Of a stretch of DNA of 9,879 nucleotides, positions 1-6,618 are shown in pieces. The stretch spans positions 1 to 9,879 of the forward strand of contig DASXXM010000517.1 in NCBI GenBank assembly GCA_036503065.1, read 5' to 3'. The notes beneath the pieces were generated by a model that was given only the letters and a program-made list of their open reading frames with translations, ran no database searches and was not told the DNA's origin. The position numbers were made by a program, and so were the translations under genes. Position 1 is the stretch's first letter. Each line of letters starts with the position of its first letter. Source of the stretch: DATEPR01 sp036503065 (lineage in GTDB: Bacteria > Actinomycetota > Actinomycetes > Mycobacteriales > Pseudonocardiaceae).

Positions 1-668
1 CCGGCGAGGCGACGATGGGCGACATCAAAGGCACCGGCGGCCAGCAGGCCGTGTGTTGTTCCGAATGTGGAGACTGCCAGCGACACCGGATCACCCAACT
101 GCTCGGCGGCCTGCTGGGCGGCCAACGCAGCCTGCCAGGCCAAGTCCAGCGGTGCGCCGACATCACGGAGCCACGCTTGGGTGCCTTGAACGTGTAGCAG
201 GACGAGTAGCCGCCGGATCTCTCCATCATGGTGACCGCTTGCCGCTGCTGCGTGCAGATCGGTGATCAGATCGGGCAGTCGTGCCCCCACGAGGTCATGA
301 CGGCAGTGCTGTTGATCATCGAGCAGGGCGCGCACCCGAGCCGTCAGCACGTCGACCGGAGCGGGCTCGGCACGGTAGTGCTCCATCGCTGCGGACAGCA
401 ACGCGACCCGGACGGCGTCAATGGGTACTGCGTGGTCGGAGTCGCCCGGAGCAGCCGCAGCCAGGTCGGTCAACTCAGTCGGAGCGACCTCCAACGCCTC
501 GGCCAGAGCGACGATCAACGAACGACGATCGAGCGCACGCTCACCATGTTCCAGCCGTGACAGGTAGCCCGTCGAGATGCCGGCACGCCCGGCGATGACG
601 GCCAGGCTCTTACCTCGTGCCTGCCGAATCTGCCGCAGCTTGCGACCGATCTCCGAACCGCCGGCCAT
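1..668 (-). CDS. XRE-family helix-turn-helix transcriptional regulator (partial, C-terminus beyond left edge)
   Basis: The frame is open from ATG at 668 to the window edge, giving 222 codons without a stop. Residues about 7-60 form an XRE/Cro-type DNA-binding domain, with EIGRKLRQIRQARGKSLA followed by the recognition segment AGISTGYLSRLEHGER. After an Ala/Asp-rich linker, residues about 85-222 are mostly helical and Ala/Leu-rich (for example DLAWQAALAAQQAAEQLGD), as in the TPR-like C-terminal halves of long (about 400 aa) actinobacterial XRE regulators. A strong ribosome binding site, GGAGAAGG at 676-683, lies 7 nt before the ATG and fixes the start. Codons such as GAT, CAT, CGT and CTA are more frequent by eye than in the other genes here, hinting at different ancestry. 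The ligand and target are unknown, and its downstream partner lies outside the window. Confidence 0.85.
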   Translation of the reverse strand, partial: MAGGSEIGRKLRQIRQARGKSLAVIAGRAGISTGYLSRLEHGERALDRRSLIVALAEALEVAPTELTDLAAAAPGDSDHAVPIDAVRVALLSAAMEHYRAEPAPVDVLTARVRALLDDQQHCRHDLVGARLPDLITDLHAAAASGHHDGEIRRLLVLLHVQGTQAWLRDVGAPLDLAWQAALAAQQAAEQLGDPVSLAVSTFGTTHGLLAAGAFDVAHRRLA

Positions 669-906
669 GCCGTTGCCTTCTCCATCGAGTCGTGTCTCCG
701 CGTGTCCAGGTTAGCCGACAGGGAGCGTCATCTGATCGATTCGCCCACCGGCCCGCGAGGGCCGAACACCGACTCGTCCAGCGGCCGGGCTGCGATTCAG
801 AGGGCACCGTCCGCACCTACCCGTGCCGGCCATGGATGCGGATGCGATATGGCCCGGTTGATGAACTCGTCTCCGCCTGAAGAACAGTGGCGCGCACAGT
901 GTTCGG

Positions 907-935
907 TTGACTCACATGTCGCGTGCGGCTCTACT
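907..935 (+). promoter_or_regulatory. sigma70-type promoter-like sequence in gene-free region
   Basis: TTGACT (907-912) matches the -35 consensus at five of six positions. It is followed after 17 nt by TCTACT (930-935), which matches TATAAT at four of six. It points rightward into the gene-free region, with the next plus-strand gene only at 1560. Chance occurrence is quite possible. Confidence 0.25.
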
Positions 936-1397
936 TGTGGTGACGGATTGTCGCTCCTGCACAGTATTCCAGCGTTCAATCCACTGTGGCTGGTGTTTGT
1001 CGGGACAGTGGTAGGGCGGGCCGTGCGCCGACTACGTCGGAATATCTTTGCGGCTCCGCTCGCGGTATTCCCCCGAATCGCGCGAGCCGGTGAGCGAACG
1101 CGCGAAATGCGTTGCCCATCAATAAATCTGGCTCGATCCAGAATCGACTGACCTACGATACACACACCGTCACCACCACAGCGGCAAGACCCAGCACACC
1201 GCGATGCCAACCACCCCAGCCACGACCGACACGACCACGATGGCGATCATCAGAGGGTGCGCCGCTGCCGCCCACGATCAGGCCGTGCCAGGCCCTGCGA
1301 CACCGATCGGGGACCGGCAGCGTCCTCACGGGCCCGGCATGTCACCGGCACCACCCACACCGCGTTGGCCACAACGGCAAGCACCGTCGATATGCCC

Positions 1398-1476
1398 GTC
1401 AAGCCCCAAATGGGGTGGTTTTGGCGAAGTTGTGGATAGAGCAGCTGGTTATCCACAGTTGGCCCAACCGCTTGAC
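1398..1476 (+). repeat. structured intergenic element, copy 1 (inverted DnaA-box-like 9-mers)
   Basis: TTGTGGATA (1430-1438) and TTATCCACA (1449-1457) form an inverted pair; the latter equals the E. coli DnaA-box consensus. The pair is nested in larger symmetry: GTCAAGC at 1398-1404 is mirrored by GCTTGAC at 1470-1476, and GGTTTTGGCGAAG on the left resembles the reverse complement of TTGGCCCAACC on the right. A short CCCCA-AA-TGGGG palindrome lies at 1404-1415. The same block order recurs at 6619-6694. It ends about 80 bp before the beta-propeller gene. It may be a protein-binding site, a structured RNA or a small dispersed repeat; its function is not known. Confidence 0.7.
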
Positions 1477-1516
1477 AAGCAGTGCCGGTTCACCGCGGGC
1501 CAACCGACCGGCGTAC

Positions 1517-1522
1517 TAGGGT
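1517..1522 (+). promoter_or_regulatory. possible -10 element of the beta-propeller gene
   Basis: TAGGGT (1517-1522, within GTACTAGGGT) fits the TANNNT pattern of actinobacterial -10 hexamers and lies 37 nt before the chosen GTG start. No good -35 sits 16-19 nt upstream; TTGACA at 1472-1477 is too far away (39 nt). Confidence 0.3.
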
Positions 1523-1559
1523 CTGGCTGGCGAATCGGCGACAGATCGGGAATCGAGTG

Positions 1560-2807
1560 GTGGGGCAGGACCAGGCAAAGGCGCGGCGGCGCGGTGTCAA
1601 TCCGTTTCGGCGGCCGGTCGACTACGTCGTCGCGGTGCTGATCGTGGTGTCGTCGCTGGTGGTAGGGCTGGTGCTGTGGGCCCGCAGTGACATTCACAAC
1701 ACCGTGCTGGTACTCGGGCCGGGTGGTGTGACGGCGCCGGCCGCGCCGGCCAGGTTCCCGCCGTCGTTGGCCGAGTTCTGGTCGCAGCCGAGCCCGGCCA
1801 CGCCGACGCCGGTCGTCGTCGGGCCGACGGTTGTCACAGCCGGCGACGGCGCCGTCGTCGGGCGTGACCCGCTGACCGGCGAACGGCGCTGGAGCTACAC
1901 CCGTGATCTGCCGCTCTGCACGGTGGCCGCCGCATTCCAGAAGGTGGTCGCGGTCTACCACCGGTCGACCTGCAACGAGGTCACCGAACTGGATCCGGCG
2001 ACCGGCGCCCGCAGCTCGCAGCGCAACGGCGACGCCCAGCTGGGCACCCAACTGGTCTACGACGGCACCTACGTGACCACCACCGGCCCGACACTGCTGG
2101 ACACCTGGCGGCTGGACCTGGTGCAGACCATGGAGTACGGCACCGTGCCGGACTTCATCAACCCCAACGTGCAGCCAAGAACCGGCTGCCACTACGGCAC
2201 GGTCGCGGCCTACGTCGGCGTCATCGGCGTCATCGAGCGCTGTCCCAATGCGAGCAGCGACCGGTTGACGCTCTACAAGGCCACCGCCTCCGACGCGGAC
2301 AAGCCGAGCGTGGTGTTCAGCCAGGAACTCGGGGCGCAGGGCACGCGAGTCGTCACGATGAACCAGCTCTACGTCGCCGTCGCGATGCCGGGGCCGAGCC
2401 GGCTGGTGATCTTCAACGCCCAGAACGGCAAGGAGCTGCGGCAGTACCCGCTGGACCTGCCGGCGACCGACCTGTCCGGCGATCCGGCCGGCCAGGTGGT
2501 GCCGGTGGCCACGCCCGGCGGCGGGACCACGAGCTACTGGTACACCGGCTCGTCGACGATCGCGTTGTCCACCACCGACCTGCACCCGCAGTTCACGGTG
2601 CCGAACACGCTCGGCGCCGGTGTGGTGTTCGCGGGGCAGTACCTCGTGCCGGTGCCGGGTGCGCTCCAGGTGCTCGATCCGGCGTCCGGCAGGAAGATCG
2701 GCGAGATCGGCGTCGACCGGCACGGTTACACCGGCCCGGTGTCGATGGCTTCGCTGGGGCCTGTCGTCCTCGAACAGCGCGGCACCACGTTGGCGGCGCT
2801 GCACTAG
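1560..2807 (+). CDS. membrane-anchored PQQ-like beta-propeller protein (Rv3212-like)
   Basis: The 415-aa product has a short basic N-terminus (KARRRGVNPFRRP), one membrane helix at about residues 21-40 (YVVAVLIVVSSLVVGLVLW), and a large extracytoplasmic part. That part contains repeated strands of PQQ/WD-like beta-propeller type: GRDPLTGERRWSY, ELDPATGARSSQRNGD, IFNAQNGKELRQYPL and VLDPASGRKIGEI, each resembling the x-D-x-x-T/N-G-x blade turn. Four cysteines (in LCTV, STCNE, TGCHY, ERCPN) could form disulfides outside the cell. From memory it resembles M. tuberculosis Rv3212, a conserved protein of unknown function; propellers of this type usually scaffold envelope protein complexes. GTG at 1560 was chosen over GTG 1557 because GGGA at 1548-1551 is then 8 nt away; the open frame extends to 1482, but those residues look non-coding. 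It is not an enzyme as far as can be seen. Confidence 0.85.
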   Translation: MGQDQAKARRRGVNPFRRPVDYVVAVLIVVSSLVVGLVLWARSDIHNTVLVLGPGGVTAPAAPARFPPSLAEFWSQPSPATPTPVVVGPTVVTAGDGAVVGRDPLTGERRWSYTRDLPLCTVAAAFQKVVAVYHRSTCNEVTELDPATGARSSQRNGDAQLGTQLVYDGTYVTTTGPTLLDTWRLDLVQTMEYGTVPDFINPNVQPRTGCHYGTVAAYVGVIGVIERCPNASSDRLTLYKATASDADKPSVVFSQELGAQGTRVVTMNQLYVAVAMPGPSRLVIFNAQNGKELRQYPLDLPATDLSGDPAGQVVPVATPGGGTTSYWYTGSSTIALSTTDLHPQFTVPNTLGAGVVFAGQYLVPVPGALQVLDPASGRKIGEIGVDRHGYTGPVSMASLGPVVLEQRGTTLAALH

Positions 2808-2824
2808 AACCCGACTGCTTCCAT

Positions 2825-2860
2825 CGTGCGCAACCGGTGTGGCAAAGGAATGGCCGCACG
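2825..2860 (+). terminator. possible hairpin after the beta-propeller gene
   Basis: CGTGCG (2825-2830) can pair with CGCACG (2855-2860) around a 24-nt loop, 18 bp after the TAG of the upstream gene. There is no U tract, so a terminator function is only a suggestion. Confidence 0.2.
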
Positions 2861-2904
2861 AAGATGGAACGCGACCGGCCGTTCCTTGAGGCAGACTCGA
2901 ACTC

Positions 2905-3801
2905 GTGAGTGCCACGACGAAGCCCTCCCAGCTCAGTCCGCATCGCGCGGTCCGCGTCGACCTGCCCGGGCGGCACGGTCCGATCGCCGCGCTCCAGGCG
3001 CCGGCGGCCGGACCGAACCTCGGTGCGACCGCGTTGCTCCTGCCGGGATTCACCGGGTCGAAGGAGGACTTCGTTCCGCTGATAGACCCGATCTCGGACG
3101 CCGGCATCGAGGTGATCTCGATCGACCTGCCCGGCCAGTACGAGTCGGCGGGCCCGGACGACGAGGCCGCCTACCGGCCGGACGCGCTGGGCTCCGTGGT
3201 GGCCGAGCTGATCGGCAAGCTGACCGCGGACGGGCACCGGGTGCTGCTGCTGGGCCATTCCTACGGCGGTCTGGTCGCCAGGGGCGCGGTGCTCGCGGAC
3301 GCGCCGATCCTCGGGTTGACGTTGCAGGACTCCGGCCCCGGCGAACTGCCGCCCGGCTACCGGCGCACCGCGCTGGACCTGGCCGAGCCGTCCGTGCGCC
3401 GGCACGGTGTGCGGGCCGCCCAGAACCTGCGGGAGAGCCTGGACGCATCGTCGCCGGACTGGGCCACCAAGTCCGCGGAGCTCAAGGAGTTCCTGCGGGC
3501 GCGGCTGCTGCGGTCCTCCGCGGCCGGGCTGCTCGGCATGGGCACGGTGTTGCGCACCGAGCCGGACCGGGTAGCCAAGCTGTCCAGGACGCTGCGCACT
3601 GCCGGGGCGTCGAGCCTGGTCGTGTGCGGCGAGGGCGACGACGCCTGGTCGGTGGCGTCGCAGCGGGACATGGCCGACCGGCTCGACGCGGACTTCGCGG
3701 TGGTGACCAGCGCGAAGCACTCGCCGAACACGGAGAACCCGGACGGCCTGCTGGACATCCTCCTGCCGACCTGGCGCAGCTGGCTCGCCGGCGCCGAATA
3801 G
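2905..3801 (+). CDS. alpha/beta-hydrolase fold protein
   Basis: The 298-aa product is a complete alpha/beta hydrolase. PGFTGSKEDF (about 47-56) is the oxyanion-hole loop, GHSYGG holds the nucleophile Ser119, GEGDDAW carries the acid (Asp245 or 246), and SAKHSPNTE provides His272. A helical cap lies at about residues 145-230. The substrate cannot be read from sequence; lipase, esterase and lactonase activities are all possible. There is no signal peptide, so it should be cytoplasmic. The start is well constrained: an in-frame TGA lies at 2887-2889 and GTG 2905 is the first start codon after it. There is no good Shine-Dalgarno sequence, but CAGACT at 2892-2897 sits 7 nt before GTG, so a leaderless mRNA is possible. 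It lies 97 bp after the beta-propeller gene and ends 8 bp from the convergent neighbour. Confidence 0.9.
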   Translation: MSATTKPSQLSPHRAVRVDLPGRHGPIAALQAPAAGPNLGATALLLPGFTGSKEDFVPLIDPISDAGIEVISIDLPGQYESAGPDDEAAYRPDALGSVVAELIGKLTADGHRVLLLGHSYGGLVARGAVLADAPILGLTLQDSGPGELPPGYRRTALDLAEPSVRRHGVRAAQNLRESLDASSPDWATKSAELKEFLRARLLRSSAAGLLGMGTVLRTEPDRVAKLSRTLRTAGASSLVVCGEGDDAWSVASQRDMADRLDADFAVVTSAKHSPNTENPDGLLDILLPTWRSWLAGAE

Positions 3802-3809
3802 CCGGGCCG

Positions 3810-4178
3810 TCAGACCGGTGACCACCAGAAGAACCACAGCAGCACAGCGGTGATCACCGGCAACGCGACGAACCCGAGCGCCTTGGCGATGCCCGACCGA
3901 CGGCAGGCCAGCCGGTAGCACCAGATCCCCACCACCGCACCGGCCACGTGCGCCCCGACCGCGAGCGCCCCCGGCCCCGGATGGTGTTGCGCCGCACCGA
4001 CGAGCTGCGCGACGACCATGCCCATCCCCAGCAGCACCAGGACCGCCGTCAGGACACCTGCCGTGCCGGCCACCACGGACCGGTTCGGCCGGGCGACCGG
4101 GACCGGTGGCGCGTCGGTGTCCGCCGCTGCGGCGGGCGTGGTCGGCTCGGTCGCCGTCTCCCGCGAATCGTCGTCCAT
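3810..4178 (-). CDS. small three-helix membrane protein, unknown function
   Basis: The 122-aa product begins with an acidic, Thr/Pro/Ala-rich cytoplasmic-looking tail (MDDDSRETATEPTTPAAA). It then has three hydrophobic segments at about residues 35-61, 70-90 and 98-118, the last ending in LLWFFWWSPV. Basic residues cluster between helices 2 and 3 (ACRRSGIAK). No family is recognised. The ATG (4178-4176) shares one base with the TAA stop of the nuclease gene (TAATG), so translation is probably coupled and it belongs to the PHP-MarC-RecB operon as its last gene. The longer open frame reaching 4871 is a shadow of the nuclease gene. It may help localise or partner with an operon product, but nothing in the sequence proves this. 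Confidence 0.8.
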   Translation of the reverse strand: MDDDSRETATEPTTPAAAADTDAPPVPVARPNRSVVAGTAGVLTAVLVLLGMGMVVAQLVGAAQHHPGPGALAVGAHVAGAVVGIWCYRLACRRSGIAKALGFVALPVITAVLLWFFWWSPV

Positions 4179-5041
4179 TACTTCGCCAGCAACGCCCACG
4201 GTTCCAGGTCCGGCGATGCCGCCTGGCCTTCCGGGCAGTGCCGGCGGAAGTCGCACCACGAGCAGCGCCAGCTGGGATTGGGCGGGAACAGCTTCTCCGG
4301 GTCGACGCCATCGGCGAGTTCCGTGGCCGCGGCGGTCAGGTCCGCGGCGGCCTCCGCGGCGCGGCTCAGGTGCCGGTCCAGCGCCTCCTGGGTGTGCTCC
4401 CAGGCCAGCACCTCGCCGGTGGGCAGATGGTGCAGTTCGACGCGATGGCACGGCTTGCGCAGCGTCCGGCGGGCCGCGACCGCGTACATCGCCAGCGCGA
4501 GCGAGCCCCTGGTGTCGTCGGTGGTCAGCGCCTGGCGGCCGGTCTTGTAGTCCACGATGACGAGTTCGCCGTCGCGCAGGTCGATCCGGTCCACCCGGCC
4601 CTCGGCGATGATCGGGCCGACCGGCGCGGACACCCACCGCTCGACGCCGACCGGGTCGTCGGTGACGTCGATCTTGGCCACGTAGTCGGCCACCCAGTCG
4701 CGTGCGCGTTCCCGGTACTCGGCGGCCTGCATGCCGTTCGCGAAACCGTCGTCGTGCCAGTTGCTGACCACGAGCGCGGCGGCGGACGACGGCGTCCGCT
4801 TCGGCACCGGCAGGTCGAAGAAGGCGCGCAACGCGTTGTGCACCACCGCGCCCAGCGTGGCGTGCGCCCATGGCGCGCCTCGTGGCGGTGTCGGCCGGTC
4901 GAGGTACGTCATCCGGTACCGGCGCGCGCAGTCGCCCCAGGTGGCCAGCTTTGCCGGCGTGACCCGCACCAACTTTCGCGGCATGCTGTCGAAACCGAGC
5001 TGACCCTGCACTCTGTCCACGGTACGCAGGGGGACCGACAA
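4178..5041 (-). CDS. RecB-family PD-(D/E)XK nuclease with Fe-S cysteine signature
   Basis: The 287-aa protein is a free-standing RecB-type nuclease domain, like M. tuberculosis Rv2119 as recalled. Visible motifs are VVHNAL (His68), EGRVDRID (Asp151), VIVDYKTG (Asp164, Lys166) and ALAMYAV (Tyr186), the usual metal-binding and catalytic set of the PD-(D/E)XK superfamily. Cys38 and the C-terminal C260-x2-C263-x5-C269 match the four-cysteine 4Fe-4S staple known from AddB, Cas4 and Dna2. The likely role is exo- or endonuclease action on single-stranded or damaged DNA; no helicase is fused. The start is uncertain: TTG 5041 lies 7 bp after the MarC stop with GGGGGG as ribosome binding site 9-10 nt upstream; GTG 5020 and ATG 4984 are alternatives. 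The QGQLGFD segment before the ATG looks conserved in homologues from memory, favouring a longer form. It is third gene of the operon. Confidence 0.88.
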   Translation of the reverse strand: MSVPLRTVDRVQGQLGFDSMPRKLVRVTPAKLATWGDCARRYRMTYLDRPTPPRGAPWAHATLGAVVHNALRAFFDLPVPKRTPSSAAALVVSNWHDDGFANGMQAAEYRERARDWVADYVAKIDVTDDPVGVERWVSAPVGPIIAEGRVDRIDLRDGELVIVDYKTGRQALTTDDTRGSLALAMYAVAARRTLRKPCHRVELHHLPTGEVLAWEHTQEALDRHLSRAAEAAADLTAAATELADGVDPEKLFPPNPSWRCSWCDFRRHCPEGQAASPDLEPWALLAK

Positions 5042-5048
5042 CGCGGCG

Positions 5049-5666
5049 TCACCCCCCGCCGACGAACCCCCGTATCGAGTTCGCGACGAGCTGCACGGCG
5101 ATCGCGGCGAGCAGCAGGCCGGCGATCTTGGCCATCAGCAGGATGCCGCTCTCCTTGATCACCCGGATCACGCCGCCGGAATACCGCAGGAACACGAACA
5201 ACGCGAGGTGCACGACCAGGATCGCCGCGGCCAGCGCGACGTACGAGCCGAACTGGCCGTGTGCCTGGCGGACGTAGACGATGGTCGCCGCGATCGCGCC
5301 GGGCCCGGCCAGCAGCGGCGTACCCAACGGCACGAGCGCCACGTTGACGTTCTCCACCGCCTCCGGCTCGGCGTTTCCCCTGCCGGTCAACAGATCCAGC
5401 GCGATCAGCAGCAACAGCAGGCCACCGGCGCCCTGCAGCGCCGGGATGCCGATGCCCAGGTACGCCAGGATCGCCTCGCCCGCCACGGCGAACAGCGTGA
5501 TCACGGCGAGCGACACGAGCACACCCTGCCGGGCCGCCCTGATCCGCGACGCGCGCGACTTGCGCCCGACGAGGCTCAGGAACACCGGAATCGTGCCCGG
5601 CGGGTCCATGATCACGAACAGGGTGATGGTGGCCTCGGTGAACAGGGTGGGATCGAACAGCCGCAC
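5049..5666 (-). CDS. MarC-family integral membrane protein
   Basis: The 205-aa protein has the length and pattern of the MarC/YchE/YhgN family (PF01914), with six hydrophobic segments. The characteristic N-terminal motif TLFVIMDPPGTIPVFLSL is present at about residues 15-32, and PLGTPLLAGPGAIAA is the internal repeat of that motif at about 112-126. The family was once linked to multiple antibiotic resistance, but that role was withdrawn; transport function remains unsettled, and amino-acid export has been proposed for some members. The start is GTG 5666, only 3 bp after the TGA of the PHP gene, with GGTGGG just upstream inside that gene. It is the second gene of the four-gene operon and is followed after 7 bp by the nuclease. 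Confidence 0.92.
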   Translation of the reverse strand: MRLFDPTLFTEATITLFVIMDPPGTIPVFLSLVGRKSRASRIRAARQGVLVSLAVITLFAVAGEAILAYLGIGIPALQGAGGLLLLLIALDLLTGRGNAEPEAVENVNVALVPLGTPLLAGPGAIAATIVYVRQAHGQFGSYVALAAAILVVHLALFVFLRYSGGVIRVIKESGILLMAKIAGLLLAAIAVQLVANSIRGFVGGG

Positions 5667-5669
5667 CGC

Positions 5670-6539
5670 TCAGCCCACCAGCAGCGGCGCGCCCGTGGCA
5701 CGCCCCGCGATGGCGTCGAACATCTCCGACGCGGTGGTCTCCTGGCCGAGCCGGACAACCTTGTTGCGTCCGTGGTAGTCGCTGGAGCCGGTCATCGGCA
5801 GGCCGAGTTCCGTTGCCAGGGCACGCAACCGGGCCCTGGCAGCCTCGTCGTGATCGGGGTGGTCGACCTCGATTCCGGCCAGCCCGGCCGCTGCCAGCTC
5901 ACGGATGACGTCCTCGGTCACGATCCGGCCGCGCGTCTGCGCGAAGGCGTGCGCGAGCACGGTGACGCCGCCCGCGTCGTCGATCATCCGGATGGCGTCG
6001 TGCACCGGGGTGTCCGCCTTGGGCAGGTAGTAGCGGCCGCGGTTGTTCAGGTACCGGTCGAACGCCTCCCCGACGCTGTCGACGAGGCCGGCCCGCTGCA
6101 GCGCCATGGCGAGGTGCGGCCGGCCCGCGGACGATCCGGCGGGCAGGCCGTCCAGCACCTCGTCCGGGTCGATCGGCAGGCCGTCGGCCCGCATCTGGCT
6201 CGCCATCCGACGCAGCCGCCGGCGGCGCTCGCGGCGCAGCCGGTGCTGCTCGGCCACGATCGTCGGGGCGTCCGGGTCGAACAGGTAGGCAAGCACGTGC
6301 ACGGTGCAGGTGCTGCCGCGCCCGTCCGGCGAGGTGCAGGACAGTTCGGCGCCACGGACGAGGGTCAGCCCGGCCGGCAGCGCCTCGGTCGCCGCGGCCC
6401 AGCCTGTGGTCGTGTCGTGGTCGGTCAGCGCCACGACGTCCAGGCCGGCGGCCAGGGCGTTGGCGACCAGTTCGGCCGGGGTGTCCGTGCCGTCCGACAC
6501 GCTGGAATGGGTATGCAGGTCAATGCGCACGCAGGCCAT
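5670..6539 (-). CDS. PHP-domain phosphoesterase (RNase AM / nucleoside 3',5'-bisphosphate phosphatase type)
   Basis: The 289-aa protein carries the complete PHP metal-site motif set: DLHTHSSVSDG (His9, His11, Asp16), ALTDHDT (Asp40, His41), RGAELSC (Glu65), VHVLAY (His81), VLAHAF, VDHPDHDE and GSSDYHG. An Arg-rich helical insert (RLRRERRRRLRRM, about 100-112) follows. Full-length stand-alone PHP proteins of this kind include E. coli YciV (RNase AM, a 5'-3' exonuclease) and phosphatases acting on nucleoside 3',5'-bisphosphates; which activity applies here is inference. ATG 6539 gives a start just before the first motif; the frame extends to 6623, but the added residues are low-complexity and overlap a GC hairpin. 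There is no strong Shine-Dalgarno sequence. It is the promoter-proximal gene of the operon with MarC, RecB nuclease and a membrane protein, so nucleic-acid turnover is a shared theme for two members. Confidence 0.9.
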   Translation of the reverse strand: MACVRIDLHTHSSVSDGTDTPAELVANALAAGLDVVALTDHDTTTGWAAATEALPAGLTLVRGAELSCTSPDGRGSTCTVHVLAYLFDPDAPTIVAEQHRLRRERRRRLRRMASQMRADGLPIDPDEVLDGLPAGSSAGRPHLAMALQRAGLVDSVGEAFDRYLNNRGRYYLPKADTPVHDAIRMIDDAGGVTVLAHAFAQTRGRIVTEDVIRELAAAGLAGIEVDHPDHDEAARARLRALATELGLPMTGSSDYHGRNKVVRLGQETTASEMFDAIAGRATGAPLLVG

Positions 6540-6560
6540 TGTCCAGGACGAACCGAAACA

Positions 6561-6596
6561 CGCCCCCCGCGCAGCCCCCACCGCTCCCGGGGGGCG
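6561..6596 (-). promoter_or_regulatory. GC-rich hairpin in the PHP-gene leader
   Basis: CGCCCCCC (6561-6568) and GGGGGGCG (6589-6596) are perfect 8-bp complements around a 20-nt loop. On the minus strand the hairpin ends 21 nt before the PHP ATG and is followed by TGTTTCGGTTCG. It could terminate read-through from the F420 gene or act as an attenuator in the PHP leader; neither can be decided from sequence. Confidence 0.4.
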
Positions 6597-6618
6597 TCCC
6601 CTTTTCAACCTATCAGCT

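Larger units (their letters stand above)
669..1559. other. gene-free region of about 890 bp
   Basis: No frame on either strand gives a protein that looks real. The longest candidates (702-1151 plus, 797-1210 minus, 1112-1519 plus) are rich in Arg, Cys, Ser and Pro without domain-like pattern. The stretch is visibly less G+C-rich in its first half than the flanking genes. It holds a promoter-like pair at 907-935 (plus), a small hairpin CCGAC-TAC-GTCGG at 1028-1040 followed by AATATCTTT, a C/A-rich stretch around 1160-1380, and the structured element at 1398-1476. A GTTCAATCC motif near 974 resembles a tRNA T-loop, but no matching acceptor stem was found. It may hold regulatory sequence or a non-coding RNA. 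Confidence 0.6.

Noticed and set aside
960..1000. tRNA-like T-loop GTTCAATCC
   Set aside because: T stem has a mismatch and no matching 5' acceptor stem, D-arm or anticodon arm could be found upstream.
797..1210. Minus-strand 137-codon frame and plus-strand 702-1151 frame in the gene-free region
   Set aside because: Cys/Arg/Ser-rich translations with no motif, no ribosome binding site and G+C pattern not like coding sequence.
1398..1476. Replication origin (oriC)
   Set aside because: Only two DnaA-box-like sites, no A/T-rich unwinding region, and no dnaA or dnaN nearby; the second copy at 6619-6694 argues for a dispersed element.
1472..1522. TTGACA (1472-1477) with TAGGGT (1517-1522) as one promoter
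   Set aside because: The 39-nt spacing is far outside the 16-19 nt range.
1449..3107. Long minus-strand open frame (552 codons) opposite the beta-propeller gene
   Set aside because: Arg/Gly/His-rich translation without domains; it is the antisense shadow of two well-supported plus-strand genes.
2593..4311. Minus-strand open frame of 572 codons
   Set aside because: Shadow of the alpha/beta hydrolase and out of frame with the real small membrane protein and nuclease genes.
4106..5158. New defence or CRISPR-associated nuclease system around the RecB/Cas4-like gene
   Set aside because: No repeats, cas genes, helicase or mobile-element genes nearby; its operon partners are PHP, MarC and a small membrane protein, which look like ordinary chromosome.
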